Shown: piece after piece, positions 8,251-15,789 of the stretch
Layout: every line of letters starts with the position of its first letter
Numbering within the stretch: position 1 is the stretch's first letter
Origin: Pseudoduganella namucuonensis
Lineage (GTDB): Bacteria; Pseudomonadota; Gammaproteobacteria; Burkholderiales; Burkholderiaceae_D
DNA length: 64,000 nucleotides
Assembly (NCBI RefSeq): GCF_900116645.1
Contig: NZ_FPBO01000038.1
Span: 1-64,000 of the forward strand
Reading direction: 5' to 3'
Notes under the pieces: generated by a model
Database searches by the model: none
What the model was told of the DNA's origin: nothing
The model's input: only the letters and a program-made list of their open reading frames with translations
Translations under genes and position numbers: made by a program

Positions 8251-8273
8251 GCGGGGGGCGCCGGCTCCCCCGC
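8251..8273. terminator. GC hairpin between convergent genes
   Basis: GCGGGGG (8251-8257) pairs with CCCCCGC (8267-8273) between the convergent esterase and GH42 genes. There is no T run, so efficiency as an intrinsic terminator is uncertain. Confidence 0.45.
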
Positions 8274-8286
8274 CGCGGCTGCGGAA

Positions 8287-10422
8287 TTACTTGCCGTCCT
8301 CTTCGACGATGGCCAGGTCCCACGGCGCCAGCGTCACTTTTTCCGAGGCGGCGACGCGCCGGTTGGTCAGCAGGTCGGTGCCGGGCTTGTGGGCGTAGTT
8401 GAAGCTCACCTCCGCGCCGGAGTAGTTGAAGTAGTAGCGGATCTTCCGGTTGAAGGCATTGGTGCCCACGCGCGTGTGCACGTTCGGCGGCAATTGCTGG
8501 TCAGCCCCGATCAGGCCCAGCTCCTCCAGCGACGACTGCAACACCGCCTTCTGCAGTTTGTCCGACAGGTAGGTGCCCTCGTAGATCACCTTGCCGGCGC
8601 CGTACTGGTTGGACGTGATGGCGGGCCAGCGGCCGAAGAACGGATGGTCGTAATAGGCCAGCGCCTGCGCCGTGTCCAGCTGCAGGAACTCGGCCCAGTG
8701 CTGCACCTTGTTTTCCGCGCCGGTCTTGAACGGGTCGCCTTTCAGCGCGAGCGGCTGGGCCAGGTTGGAGAATTCCTGGTAGTGGAAGCCCAGCGCCTCG
8801 CGCAGCGGTCCGGGCGCCATGGTCCAGCGCACGGCGGTGTTCTCGTTCGTGAAGCCGCTCTTGAAGGTCATCACGACGCGGCCGCCCTTGCGGATGTATT
8901 CGGTGATGCGCTTCAGCAGCGCGTCGTCGGCCACGTACAGCGAAGGCACGATCAGCATCTTGTAGGACGAGAAGTCCTGCGACTCCGGGAAGACGAAATC
9001 GGTGCCGACGTTCAGGTCGTACAGCTGGCGGTGGATCTGGCGCACTTGCGAGGCGTAGTCGGCCTTGGTGCCGCCGCCGCCCCATTGCGAATCCTTGGCG
9101 AACGGCATGTCGTTGATGGCGTTCATCGAATCGCGGCTCCACAGGATCGCGACGTCGTTCTGCAGCTTCAGGTTCACCAGCTTGGGGCCGATCTTTTTCA
9201 GCTCGCGCCCGGTGCGGCCCATCTCGGCGTAGGCCCGGTTCGGCTCCAGGTCGTGCGACAGCACGCCCTTCCAGTAGGTCTCCTGGTTGGCGTGGACCGA
9301 GGCCCAGTGCCAGTATTCGACCATGTTGGCGCCGTTGGACAGGTGGGTGTAGACGTCCTCGCGGAACTGCCCGTCGTACGGCGGGAACTGGAAGGACGAG
9401 CTCCAGTCCGTGGTCTGCGCGTTGGTCTCGGTCACCAGGAAATTGCCGCGCTTGAGCGAACGCGTGAAGTCCGCGTCCAGCGTTTGGCCGGCGCCGCTGT
9501 AGTGCTCGCGCTGGCCCCAGTGGTAGATGTTCACGGCCGGCATGTCGAGCCCGCGCGAGACGGCCTCCTCGTTGATGTCGCCGTGCATGGAGCCGGCGAA
9601 GTCGTGCGTCACGAACTGCCGCGGCGACGCGCATTCGCGTATCAGCTTGGCCTGCCAGTGCAGGAAGTCGGTGACGCGCATCTGGCTCCAGCGCGACCAC
9701 TCCAGCTTGTAGCCGGTGCTCTGGGCGCCGTCCGGACGCGGCAGGTCCACCCAGCTGTGCAGGTTCTGGCCCCAGTAGTTCAGGAACCAGGCCTTGCTGA
9801 GGTTTTCCGGCGTGCCGAACTTCTTCTCCAGGTAGTGCTGGAAGCGCAGGAACACGTCGTCGTTGGCCGCGCCGTAGCTGCTGGTCTCGTTGTCCACCTG
9901 CCAGCCGATGACGTTGGGATTGTCCTTGTAGCGCGCCGCGATCTTGCGGATCAGGCGCTCGGCGTAGAAGCGGTAGGCCGCCGAGTCGGTGTTCATGTTC
10001 TGGCGCATGCCGTAGGTGTTCTTCACGCCGTTGAACTTCTGGGCCAGGATTTCCGGGTTCTGCTTGGCCATCCAGGCCGGGATGGAATAGGTGGGCGTGC
10101 CCATGATGACCTTGATCCCGGCCTTGCCCATGGCGTCGATGACGCGGTCCATCCACGCGTATTCGAAGCGGCCGTCCTCCGGCTCCCACAAGCTCCACGT
10201 CGATTCGCCCAGGCGGACCACGTTGAAGCCGGCGGCCTTCATCATCTCCACGTCCTTTTCCAGGCGCTCGTAGGGCATGTATTCGTGGTAGTAGGCCGCG
10301 CCATACAGGATGGTGGGGAATTCGGGCGGGGCGGCGGCCGGCGTCTGGGCTGCGGCCGGCGCGCACGCGGCGGCGGCGATCACGCACGACAACGCGTATG
10401 AGAGCAGTGTCCTTTTGAGCAT
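8287..10422 (-). CDS. Secreted GH42 beta-galactosidase
   Basis: The 711-residue hydrolase has a signal peptide (cut near APAAAQ) followed by the GH42 (beta/alpha)8 domain beginning LYGAAYYHEYMPYE. The predicted acid/base is E179 in QVDNETSSYG and the nucleophile is E332 in LVTETNAQT. The beta-galactosidase trimerisation-like domain (around 430-600) and a C-terminal beta domain follow. Export suggests it removes terminal galactose from oligosaccharides in the periplasm, which fits galactosylated xyloglucan. Its promoter element (copy Q) lies 44-102 bp upstream, divergent from the AKR-GH3 unit. A second, diverged GH42 is at 23077. Confidence 0.93.
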   Translation of the reverse strand: MLKRTLLSYALSCVIAAAACAPAAAQTPAAAPPEFPTILYGAAYYHEYMPYERLEKDVEMMKAAGFNVVRLGESTWSLWEPEDGRFEYAWMDRVIDAMGKAGIKVIMGTPTYSIPAWMAKQNPEILAQKFNGVKNTYGMRQNMNTDSAAYRFYAERLIRKIAARYKDNPNVIGWQVDNETSSYGAANDDVFLRFQHYLEKKFGTPENLSKAWFLNYWGQNLHSWVDLPRPDGAQSTGYKLEWSRWSQMRVTDFLHWQAKLIRECASPRQFVTHDFAGSMHGDINEEAVSRGLDMPAVNIYHWGQREHYSGAGQTLDADFTRSLKRGNFLVTETNAQTTDWSSSFQFPPYDGQFREDVYTHLSNGANMVEYWHWASVHANQETYWKGVLSHDLEPNRAYAEMGRTGRELKKIGPKLVNLKLQNDVAILWSRDSMNAINDMPFAKDSQWGGGGTKADYASQVRQIHRQLYDLNVGTDFVFPESQDFSSYKMLIVPSLYVADDALLKRITEYIRKGGRVVMTFKSGFTNENTAVRWTMAPGPLREALGFHYQEFSNLAQPLALKGDPFKTGAENKVQHWAEFLQLDTAQALAYYDHPFFGRWPAITSNQYGAGKVIYEGTYLSDKLQKAVLQSSLEELGLIGADQQLPPNVHTRVGTNAFNRKIRYYFNYSGAEVSFNYAHKPGTDLLTNRRVAASEKVTLAPWDLAIVEEDGK

Positions 10423-10465
10423 TCGATGTCTTCCTGGATGATGATGTGGGGATGGCTAGCCGCCT

Positions 10466-10524
10466 ATTGTGGCGACTCCGCGCGTGGCCGCCAAGTATGA
10501 AATTCACCGGCACGAAGAACGATT
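10466..10524 (-). promoter_or_regulatory. Locus promoter element, copy Q
   Basis: Read on the minus strand the core is GGTGAATTTCATACTTG (10508-10492). The -35 hexamer is TTGGCG and the -10 hexamer CACAAT (10471-10466) after a 17-bp spacer. The distal box AATCGTTC is at 10524-10517. It points at the GH42 gene starting at 10422. The core is a weaker match than copy A, but spacing and both hexamers are conserved. Confidence 0.6.
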
Positions 10525-10580
10525 TGTCTTGAATCCGCCGCCGGACACGGGGCCGTGCCCGGCGGCGGCGCGGTCTGCGC

Positions 10581-10641
10581 AATTTCATGTGCGGCGTTGA
10601 GGGTTTTGACAATTGCGGCGCCGCGGCGCTGCTCCCACAAT
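10581..10641 (+). promoter_or_regulatory. Locus promoter element, copy B
   Basis: The core GAGGGTTTTGACAATTG (10599-10615) overlaps a -35 hexamer TTGCGG, and CACAAT (10636-10641) follows after 17 bp. The distal box is AATTTCATG (10581-10589), the same variant as in copy F. Transcription would start near 10648 and run towards the aldo/keto reductase and GH3 genes, but an intrinsic terminator intervenes at 10732. Together with copy Q this fills most of the 356-bp divergent gap 10423-10778. Confidence 0.65.
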
Positions 10642-10647
10642 ACGACC

Positions 10648-10758
10648 TGATGCAAGGCCCGATCGCCCCAGTCGGGCCACCGTTTCACCCTGTGGTTAGC
10701 AGTCTCCTACTGGCCTTTGCAGGCAGTTTTTGGGGCGGCCCCGGCCGCCCCCTTTTTT
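10648..10758 (+). ncRNA. Candidate structured leader or small RNA
   Basis: Between the predicted start site of copy B and the terminator lie about 110 nt with several possible stems. GGCCCGA at 10655-10661 can pair with TCGGGCC at 10672-10678, ACTGGCCT with AGGCAGT around 10709-10727, and the terminator stem comes last. There is no open frame with a ribosome site. This could be a free small RNA or an attenuator controlling the downstream sugar genes. I recognise no known riboswitch consensus. Confidence 0.4.
10732..10758 (+). terminator. Intrinsic terminator upstream of the AKR operon
   Basis: GGGGCGGC-CCCG-GCCGCCCC is followed by C and six T. It is one of the strongest intrinsic terminators in the window, and it sits between promoter copy B and the genes that promoter appears to serve. 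Confidence 0.8.
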
Positions 10759-10778
10759 CGCGACCAAGAAGGATGAGC

Positions 10779-10859
10779 ATGAGTTCGAGCATGCCCAATG
10801 ACTACCAGGACCGCTCCGAGGAACTCGGGCGCCACGAATTCACACTGAAGGCGGCGTGA
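10779..10859 (+). CDS. 26-residue coupled small ORF of unknown function
   Basis: An AAGAAGGA ribosome site precedes the ATG at 10779, which opens a 26-codon frame (MSSSMPNDYQDRSEELGRHE, then FTLKAA). It ends one base before the ATG of the aldo/keto reductase (TGACATG). The peptide is hydrophilic, has no signal sequence and matches nothing I know. It may be a translated leader that couples reductase translation, or the amino-terminal stub of a deleted gene. Confidence 0.4.
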   Translation: MSSSMPNDYQDRSEELGRHEFTLKAA

Positions 10860-10860
10860 C

Positions 10861-11883
10861 ATGCGCGCGGCGGACACGCTGGCGCTGCCGCGCGGCGGAG
10901 TGCGGCTCACCCGGCTGGGCATGGGCTGCGCGCCGATCGGCGGGCTGTACCACTCCGTGACGGAGGACGAGGCGCGCGCCGCGATCGACGCGGCGTGGGA
11001 CCTCGGCCTGCGCTATTTCGACACCGCGCCTTACTACGGCGGCACGCGCTCGGAGCTGCGCCTGGGCGCCGCCCTGCGCGACCGTCCCCGCGACCAGTAC
11101 GTCGTCAGCACCAAGGCCGGACGCCTGATGCGGCTGGATATTTCCGTGCGGCCGGGCGACGACGGCTGGGCCGACCCGCTGCCTTTCCGTCCCAGCTACG
11201 ACTACACTTACGACGGCGTGATGCGCTCGCACGACGACAGCGTGCGGCGCATGTCGCTGGGCCGCGTCGACATGCTGTTCGTGCACGACATCGGCCGCTC
11301 CACGCACGGCGGGGACCACTGGCACCATTGGCGGCAACTGACCAAGGGCGGCGGCTTCCGCGCGCTGCGCGCCTTGCGCGAGGAGGGCCGCGTGCGCGCC
11401 ATCGGCCTCGGTGTCAACGAGGCGGAGGCGGTGCACGCCGCGATGCAGGAATGCGAACTCGATTGCACCGTGTTGGCCGGGCGCTACACGCTGCTCGAGC
11501 AAGCCTCGCTGACGCCGCTGCTGGACGCCTGCGTCCGGCACGGCAACGCCATCGTCATCGGCGGCCCCTTCAATTCCGGCGTGCTGGCCGGCAACGGCAA
11601 GTTCGACTACGCCGACGCCCCCGCCCGCGTGCTGGCGCGCGTCGAGGCGATCGGGGCGGTGTGCCGCGAATACGGCGTGCCGCTGCAGGCGGCCGCGCTG
11701 CAGTTCCCGATGGCGCATCCGGCCGTGGTGTCCTGCATACCGGGCGCGCACGGCGCGGCGCAGCTGCGGCAGAACGCCGCCTGGTTCGACCAGCCCATAC
11801 CGCCGCAGCTGTGGCGGGAGCTCAAGCGGCGCGGCCTGCTCGACGAGCGCGCGCCCGTGGACGAGGGGGCGCGCATCGCCTAG
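10861..11883 (+). CDS. Aldo/keto reductase, D-threo-aldose/L-fucose 1-dehydrogenase type
   Basis: The 340-residue cytoplasmic TIM-barrel oxidoreductase carries the AKR tetrad: Asp and Tyr in YFDTAPYYGG (about 57-62), Lys in VSTKAGR and His in FVHDIGR. The order and the GMGCAPIGGLY start resemble D-threo-aldose (L-fucose/L-galactose) 1-dehydrogenases, which oxidise free aldoses to lactones with NAD(P)+. In this locus L-fucose, L-arabinose or galactose from side chains are plausible substrates; this is inference. It follows the 26-residue ORF by one base and precedes the GH3 gene by 34 bp. Confidence 0.85.
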   Translation: MRAADTLALPRGGVRLTRLGMGCAPIGGLYHSVTEDEARAAIDAAWDLGLRYFDTAPYYGGTRSELRLGAALRDRPRDQYVVSTKAGRLMRLDISVRPGDDGWADPLPFRPSYDYTYDGVMRSHDDSVRRMSLGRVDMLFVHDIGRSTHGGDHWHHWRQLTKGGGFRALRALREEGRVRAIGLGVNEAEAVHAAMQECELDCTVLAGRYTLLEQASLTPLLDACVRHGNAIVIGGPFNSGVLAGNGKFDYADAPARVLARVEAIGAVCREYGVPLQAAALQFPMAHPAVVSCIPGAHGAAQLRQNAAWFDQPIPPQLWRELKRRGLLDERAPVDEGARIA

Positions 11884-11917
11884 GCGCGCGTAGCATGGAT
11901 TTTTGTCAAAAACTGCA

Positions 11918-14191
11918 ATGAAAGCAATCATGAGATTCAAGAAGAAAATCACCCTGTTGTCCATCGCGGCGGCCCTGTGCTGCGGCGCCGCCGGCGCGAA
12001 CGAGGCGCCGGCCGAAAAGCCCTGGATGAATTCGAGGCTGGGCGCCGCTGAGCGCGCGGAGCTGGCGGTCAAGGCGATGACCATGGACGAGAAGCTGAAG
12101 CTGGTCTTCGGCTACTTCGGCATGGACCAGGAATCGAAAAAGACCACCCGTCCGCCGGAGTCCTACAAGCAATCGGCGGGCTTTGTTTACGGCGTGCCCC
12201 GCCTGGGCATTCCGCACCTGTGGGAAACCGACGCCGGCCTCGGCGTGGCGAGCCAGGCCGGCCCGGACGTGCGGCACGGCACGGCGCTGCCGTCCGGCCT
12301 GAACACGGCGGCCACCTGGGACTTGAAGACCGCCTACGAGGGCGGCGCCATGATAGGCGCCGAGGCGCGCGCCCACGGCTTCAACGTGCTGCTGGCCGGC
12401 GGCGTCAACCTCATGCGCGATCCGCGCAACGGGCGCAATTTCGAATACGGCGGCGAGGACCCCCTGTTGGCGGGCAAGATCGTGGGCGCGCAGATCAAGG
12501 GCATCCAGTCCAACCGCGTGGTCTCCACGCTGAAGCACTTCGCGCTGAACGACCAGGAGACCGGCCGCACCACGCTCAACGTCAAGATCGGCGACCAGGC
12601 GGCGCGCATGTCGGATCTGCTGGCCTTGCAGATCGCCAAGGAGGAGGGCAATCCCGGCGCCGTCATGTGCTCCTACAACCGCGTCAACGGCGTGTACGGC
12701 TGCGAGAGCGAGTATCTGCTGAACGAGGTGCTGAAGGGCGACTGGGGCTTCAAGGGCTGGGTCATGTCCGACTGGGGCGCGACCCACAGCACGATACCGG
12801 CCGCCAACGCCGGCCTGGACCAGCAATCCGGCATGCCCTTCGACCTCGCCGACTATTTCGGCCCGCCCCTGAAGGAGGCGGTGCAGAACGGCTGGGTGCC
12901 GCAGGCGCGGCTGGACGACATGGCGCGCCGCGTGCTGCACGCCATGTTCGAGCACGGCGTGGTGGACCACCCGGTGGCGGCGCCCGATCTGAAAACGCTG
13001 GACTCCGCGGCCAACGCCGCCGTGTCGCTGCGGGACGCGCAGGCCGGCATGGTGCTGCTGAAGAACCGCGGCAACGCCTTGCCGCTGAGTAAGTCCGCCA
13101 AGCGTATCGCGGTGATCGGCGGCTACGCGGACAGGGGCGTCATGGCCGGCGGCGGCTCCTCGCTGGTGTATCCCGCCGGCGGCAACGCCGCGCCGGAGCT
13201 GACGCCCAAGACCTGGCCCGGTCCGGTCATGATCTATCCCTCGCCGCCGCTGAAAGCCATCCAGAAACGCCTGCCCAAGGCGGTGGTGGCCTACAACGAC
13301 GGCGCCGATCCCGCCGCCGCCGCCAAACTGGCGCGGGAAAGCGACGTGGTCCTGGTGTTCGCCACGCAGTGGACGGCGGAGGCGATGGACGTGCCCAACC
13401 TGTCGCTGCCCAACAAGCAGGACGAGCTGATCGCGGCGGTGGCGGCGGCCAACGACAGGACCGTCGTGGTGCTCGAAACCGGCGGTCCCGTGACCATGCC
13501 CTGGCTGCCCAAGGTGTCCGCCGTGCTCGAGGCGTGGTATCCGGGCAGCAATGGCGGCGAGGCGATCGCCGGCGTGCTGTTCGGCGAGGTCAATCCCTCC
13601 GGCCATTTGCCGGCGACGTTCCCGGCCTCCGAGTCGCAGCTGCCCCGTCCCGCGCTGGACGGCTATCCCGAGGTGGCCGACCGGCGCTTCGACGTCGATT
13701 ACAGCGAGGGCGCCGCCGTCGGCTACAAATGGTTCGACCTGAAGGGGCTGAAGCCCTTGTTCCCCTTCGGCCACGGCTTGTCGTACACGGAATTCGCGCT
13801 GTCCGACCTGGCCGCCGGCGTCAAGGACGGCGTCCTGAGCGCGGCGTTCACGGTGAAAAACACGGGCAAGCTGGCGGGCAGGGAGGTGGCCCAGGTCTAT
13901 GTGTCCCCCGTCGACACCCGGTGGGAGGCGCCCAGGCGCCTGGTCGGCTTCCAGAAGGTCGACCTGAAGCCGGGCGCCCGCGTCAAGTCCTCCGTCACCG
14001 TCGATCCCCGCCTGCTGGCGATGTACGACTCCGCCACCAAGACCTGGCGGGTCGCCAAGGGCGCCTACAAGGTCATCCTCGCCGCCGACGCGGCCGAGGC
14101 GGGCGGCGGCAAGGCCGCCAGCGCCGTGGTGCACCTGGAGGACGCCGTCTACGACGTGAACGGCAAGCCGCTGGGCGGCCAGGCACGCTAA
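11918..14191 (+). CDS. Secreted GH3 beta-glucosidase (copy 1)
   Basis: From the ATG at 11918 the enzyme has 757 residues: signal peptide (cut after the CCGAAGA region), GH3 N domain, GH3 C domain and a fibronectin III-like C-terminal domain. The predicted nucleophile is D285 in GWVMSDWGATHST; KHFALND and GVYGCESEYLL also fit GH3. Family members release glucose from beta-linked oligosaccharides, here probably cello- or xylogluco-oligosaccharides. A TTG at 11903 or ATG at 11930 could be the true start. It is the last gene of the AKR operon and is paralogous to the gene at 37253. Confidence 0.93.
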   Translation: MKAIMRFKKKITLLSIAAALCCGAAGANEAPAEKPWMNSRLGAAERAELAVKAMTMDEKLKLVFGYFGMDQESKKTTRPPESYKQSAGFVYGVPRLGIPHLWETDAGLGVASQAGPDVRHGTALPSGLNTAATWDLKTAYEGGAMIGAEARAHGFNVLLAGGVNLMRDPRNGRNFEYGGEDPLLAGKIVGAQIKGIQSNRVVSTLKHFALNDQETGRTTLNVKIGDQAARMSDLLALQIAKEEGNPGAVMCSYNRVNGVYGCESEYLLNEVLKGDWGFKGWVMSDWGATHSTIPAANAGLDQQSGMPFDLADYFGPPLKEAVQNGWVPQARLDDMARRVLHAMFEHGVVDHPVAAPDLKTLDSAANAAVSLRDAQAGMVLLKNRGNALPLSKSAKRIAVIGGYADRGVMAGGGSSLVYPAGGNAAPELTPKTWPGPVMIYPSPPLKAIQKRLPKAVVAYNDGADPAAAAKLARESDVVLVFATQWTAEAMDVPNLSLPNKQDELIAAVAAANDRTVVVLETGGPVTMPWLPKVSAVLEAWYPGSNGGEAIAGVLFGEVNPSGHLPATFPASESQLPRPALDGYPEVADRRFDVDYSEGAAVGYKWFDLKGLKPLFPFGHGLSYTEFALSDLAAGVKDGVLSAAFTVKNTGKLAGREVAQVYVSPVDTRWEAPRRLVGFQKVDLKPGARVKSSVTVDPRLLAMYDSATKTWRVAKGAYKVILAADAAEAGGGKAASAVVHLEDAVYDVNGKPLGGQAR

Positions 14192-14312
14192 GGCCGGAAA
14201 AGAGCGGGGCGCGCGCCGCGCGGGCGGCGCGTGTCCTGGGCGCTCCGCCTCGCTCCGATGGCCGCTGTGGCGAAAACGCGCCACCCTTTCCCCCCGGTCG
14301 CGGAGGCCGGAT

Positions 14313-14367
14313 TGAACTGTTATGATGGCCGCGGCGCTCCCGGCCGCGGGATGCGCGGGACAGTTCA
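14313..14367. promoter_or_regulatory. Dyad TGAACTGT/ACAGTTCA before AraC-type gene 1
   Basis: TGAACTGT (14313-14320) is repeated in inverted form as ACAGTTCA (14360-14367). A -10-like TATGAT (14321-14326) directly follows the first arm. The second arm ends 14 bp before the start codon. The arrangement is preserved at 15719-15775 although the bases between the arms differ, so the arms are probably a binding site, perhaps for autoregulation. Confidence 0.6.
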
Positions 14368-14381
14368 ACCAATAGTAAACA

Positions 14382-15599
14382 ATGCTAGAGTTCTACAAGA
14401 AGGCGCTACTCGCACTCCTACTCCTCATGGTCGCCGACGCGCTGCTCGCGGCTTTCCTCGTTTACCAGAGCTACCTGACACTCACCCTTTTGCCGGCGCA
14501 CGAAAGCGACGTCCGCTGGCGCTACGTCCCCAGCACCGATATCGAGCAGAACGGAACCTCGACCATCCGCATCGAGGACGCCCAGCGGGATCACCTGCGT
14601 TTCGACTTCCAGCTGACGGACGCCGCGAGCTATCCCTTCGTGTCCGCGGCGTTGCAGCTGGACGATGGCAGGGGACGGCTGGTCCAGGCGGACTGGACGA
14701 ACTACAACACCATCACTTTCGTCGCCAAGTGCGCGCCGGCCTCCAATGCGATGGTGTTCGCCCTCTCCATCTTCGACGAGAAGATTTCCAGGCTGGGGGA
14801 ATTCGTCAGTTACAGGCCGCCCGGAACCTACTTTTCCTGCAACCAGCGCGGCGTGCCGATCAACCTGGACATCACGCGGCTCACCATACCCGATTGGTGG
14901 CTGCTCTCCAGGCAACTGGACTTGTCGCATCAAAGCTACAAGCTGGACAAGGTATCGAAGCTGGTGTTCGGATCGGGCCCGTCCAGTCCGCGCCACCTGC
15001 CTTCGCACCTGGAAATCAGCGAACTCAGGCTGCATGGCCGGGATTATGGCTATATCGTCTGGCTGGCGGTGATTCTTTTGGCGAGCTGGAGCGCTTTCGG
15101 CATCTGGTTTTTCCGAGCTTATTCCAGCGCGCTGATATCGAGCATGGATTCCAGGCTGAAAAAGGATTTGCCCCTGGTCGCATACCGGCAACTAACGCTG
15201 GAACCGTATAAGGACAAGGAAAAGGCGTCCATACTACGGTTTATCGCCACCAATTACACCGACGCCGAGCTGGACCTCGAGTCCGTCGTCACCGGGAGCG
15301 GCGCGAACCGGACCAAGGTCAACGAAGTGCTGAAAACGGAACTCGGCATGACTTTCACCAGCTACCTGAATAAGCTGCGCCTGACGGAAGCGGCCAGGTT
15401 GCTGTCCGAGAAAAGCGGCGCCGCGATCGCGGAAATCGCCTATTCCGTCGGCTATGGCAATGTTTCCTATTTCAACAAGCTGTTCAAGGAAGAATACGGC
15501 TGCACGCCGAAAGCCTTCCGCACCGCCACCCAGCAAGACAAACCCGCCGCCCAGTCCCCGTCCGAGCCGTCCGTCCCCCCTGTGGACGCACAGGCATAG
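14382..15599 (+). CDS. Transmembrane one-component AraC-family regulator (copy 1)
   Basis: The 405-residue protein starts with a transmembrane helix (about 7-28) and continues with a ~190-residue extracytoplasmic domain of predicted beta structure with conserved Cys (KCAPASN, FSCNQRG). A second helix (about 222-244, IVWLAVILLASWSAFGIWFF) leads to a cytoplasmic AraC DNA-binding domain (about 280-380). The HTH elements are GANRTKVNEVLKTELGM and AIAEIAYSVGYGNVSYFNKL. It probably senses a periplasmic ligand and binds DNA directly without phosphotransfer. The C-terminal 25 residues are Pro/Ser-rich. No Shine-Dalgarno sequence is evident. It lies just after the GH3 gene, so it is the likely sugar sensor of the locus. 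Confidence 0.85.
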   Translation: MLEFYKKALLALLLLMVADALLAAFLVYQSYLTLTLLPAHESDVRWRYVPSTDIEQNGTSTIRIEDAQRDHLRFDFQLTDAASYPFVSAALQLDDGRGRLVQADWTNYNTITFVAKCAPASNAMVFALSIFDEKISRLGEFVSYRPPGTYFSCNQRGVPINLDITRLTIPDWWLLSRQLDLSHQSYKLDKVSKLVFGSGPSSPRHLPSHLEISELRLHGRDYGYIVWLAVILLASWSAFGIWFFRAYSSALISSMDSRLKKDLPLVAYRQLTLEPYKDKEKASILRFIATNYTDAELDLESVVTGSGANRTKVNEVLKTELGMTFTSYLNKLRLTEAARLLSEKSGAAIAEIAYSVGYGNVSYFNKLFKEEYGCTPKAFRTATQQDKPAAQSPSEPSVPPVDAQA

Positions 15600-15718
15600 C
15601 CGACTTGCACTAACTACAGGACTCATCGCAATTTCCGCAATTTGGTGGCCGGTCAGGCACGCTAAGCCGGACGGGCGGGGCACGCATCGACATGCCCCGC
15701 GGATCGCGGACGCCGGGG

Positions 15719-15775
15719 TGAACTGTTATGATGTCGGCGGGACCCTGCGGGAGGGGCGCGCGCGGAAACAGTTCA
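15719..15775. promoter_or_regulatory. Dyad TGAACTGTT/AACAGTTCA before AraC-type gene 2
   Basis: The arms at 15719-15727 and 15767-15775 repeat those before the first copy, again with TATGAT after the first arm and the second arm 14 bp before the ATG. Here the arms are nine bases and perfect, while the sequence between them has diverged. Confidence 0.6.
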
Positions 15776-15789
15776 ATTGACACTAAATA

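Noticed and set aside
15627..15646. TCGCAATTTCCGCAATTTGG after each AraC-type gene as another copy of the locus promoter element
   Set aside because: It lacks the GGTGATTTT part and the spaced hexamers. It is better explained as the tail of the tandem duplication.
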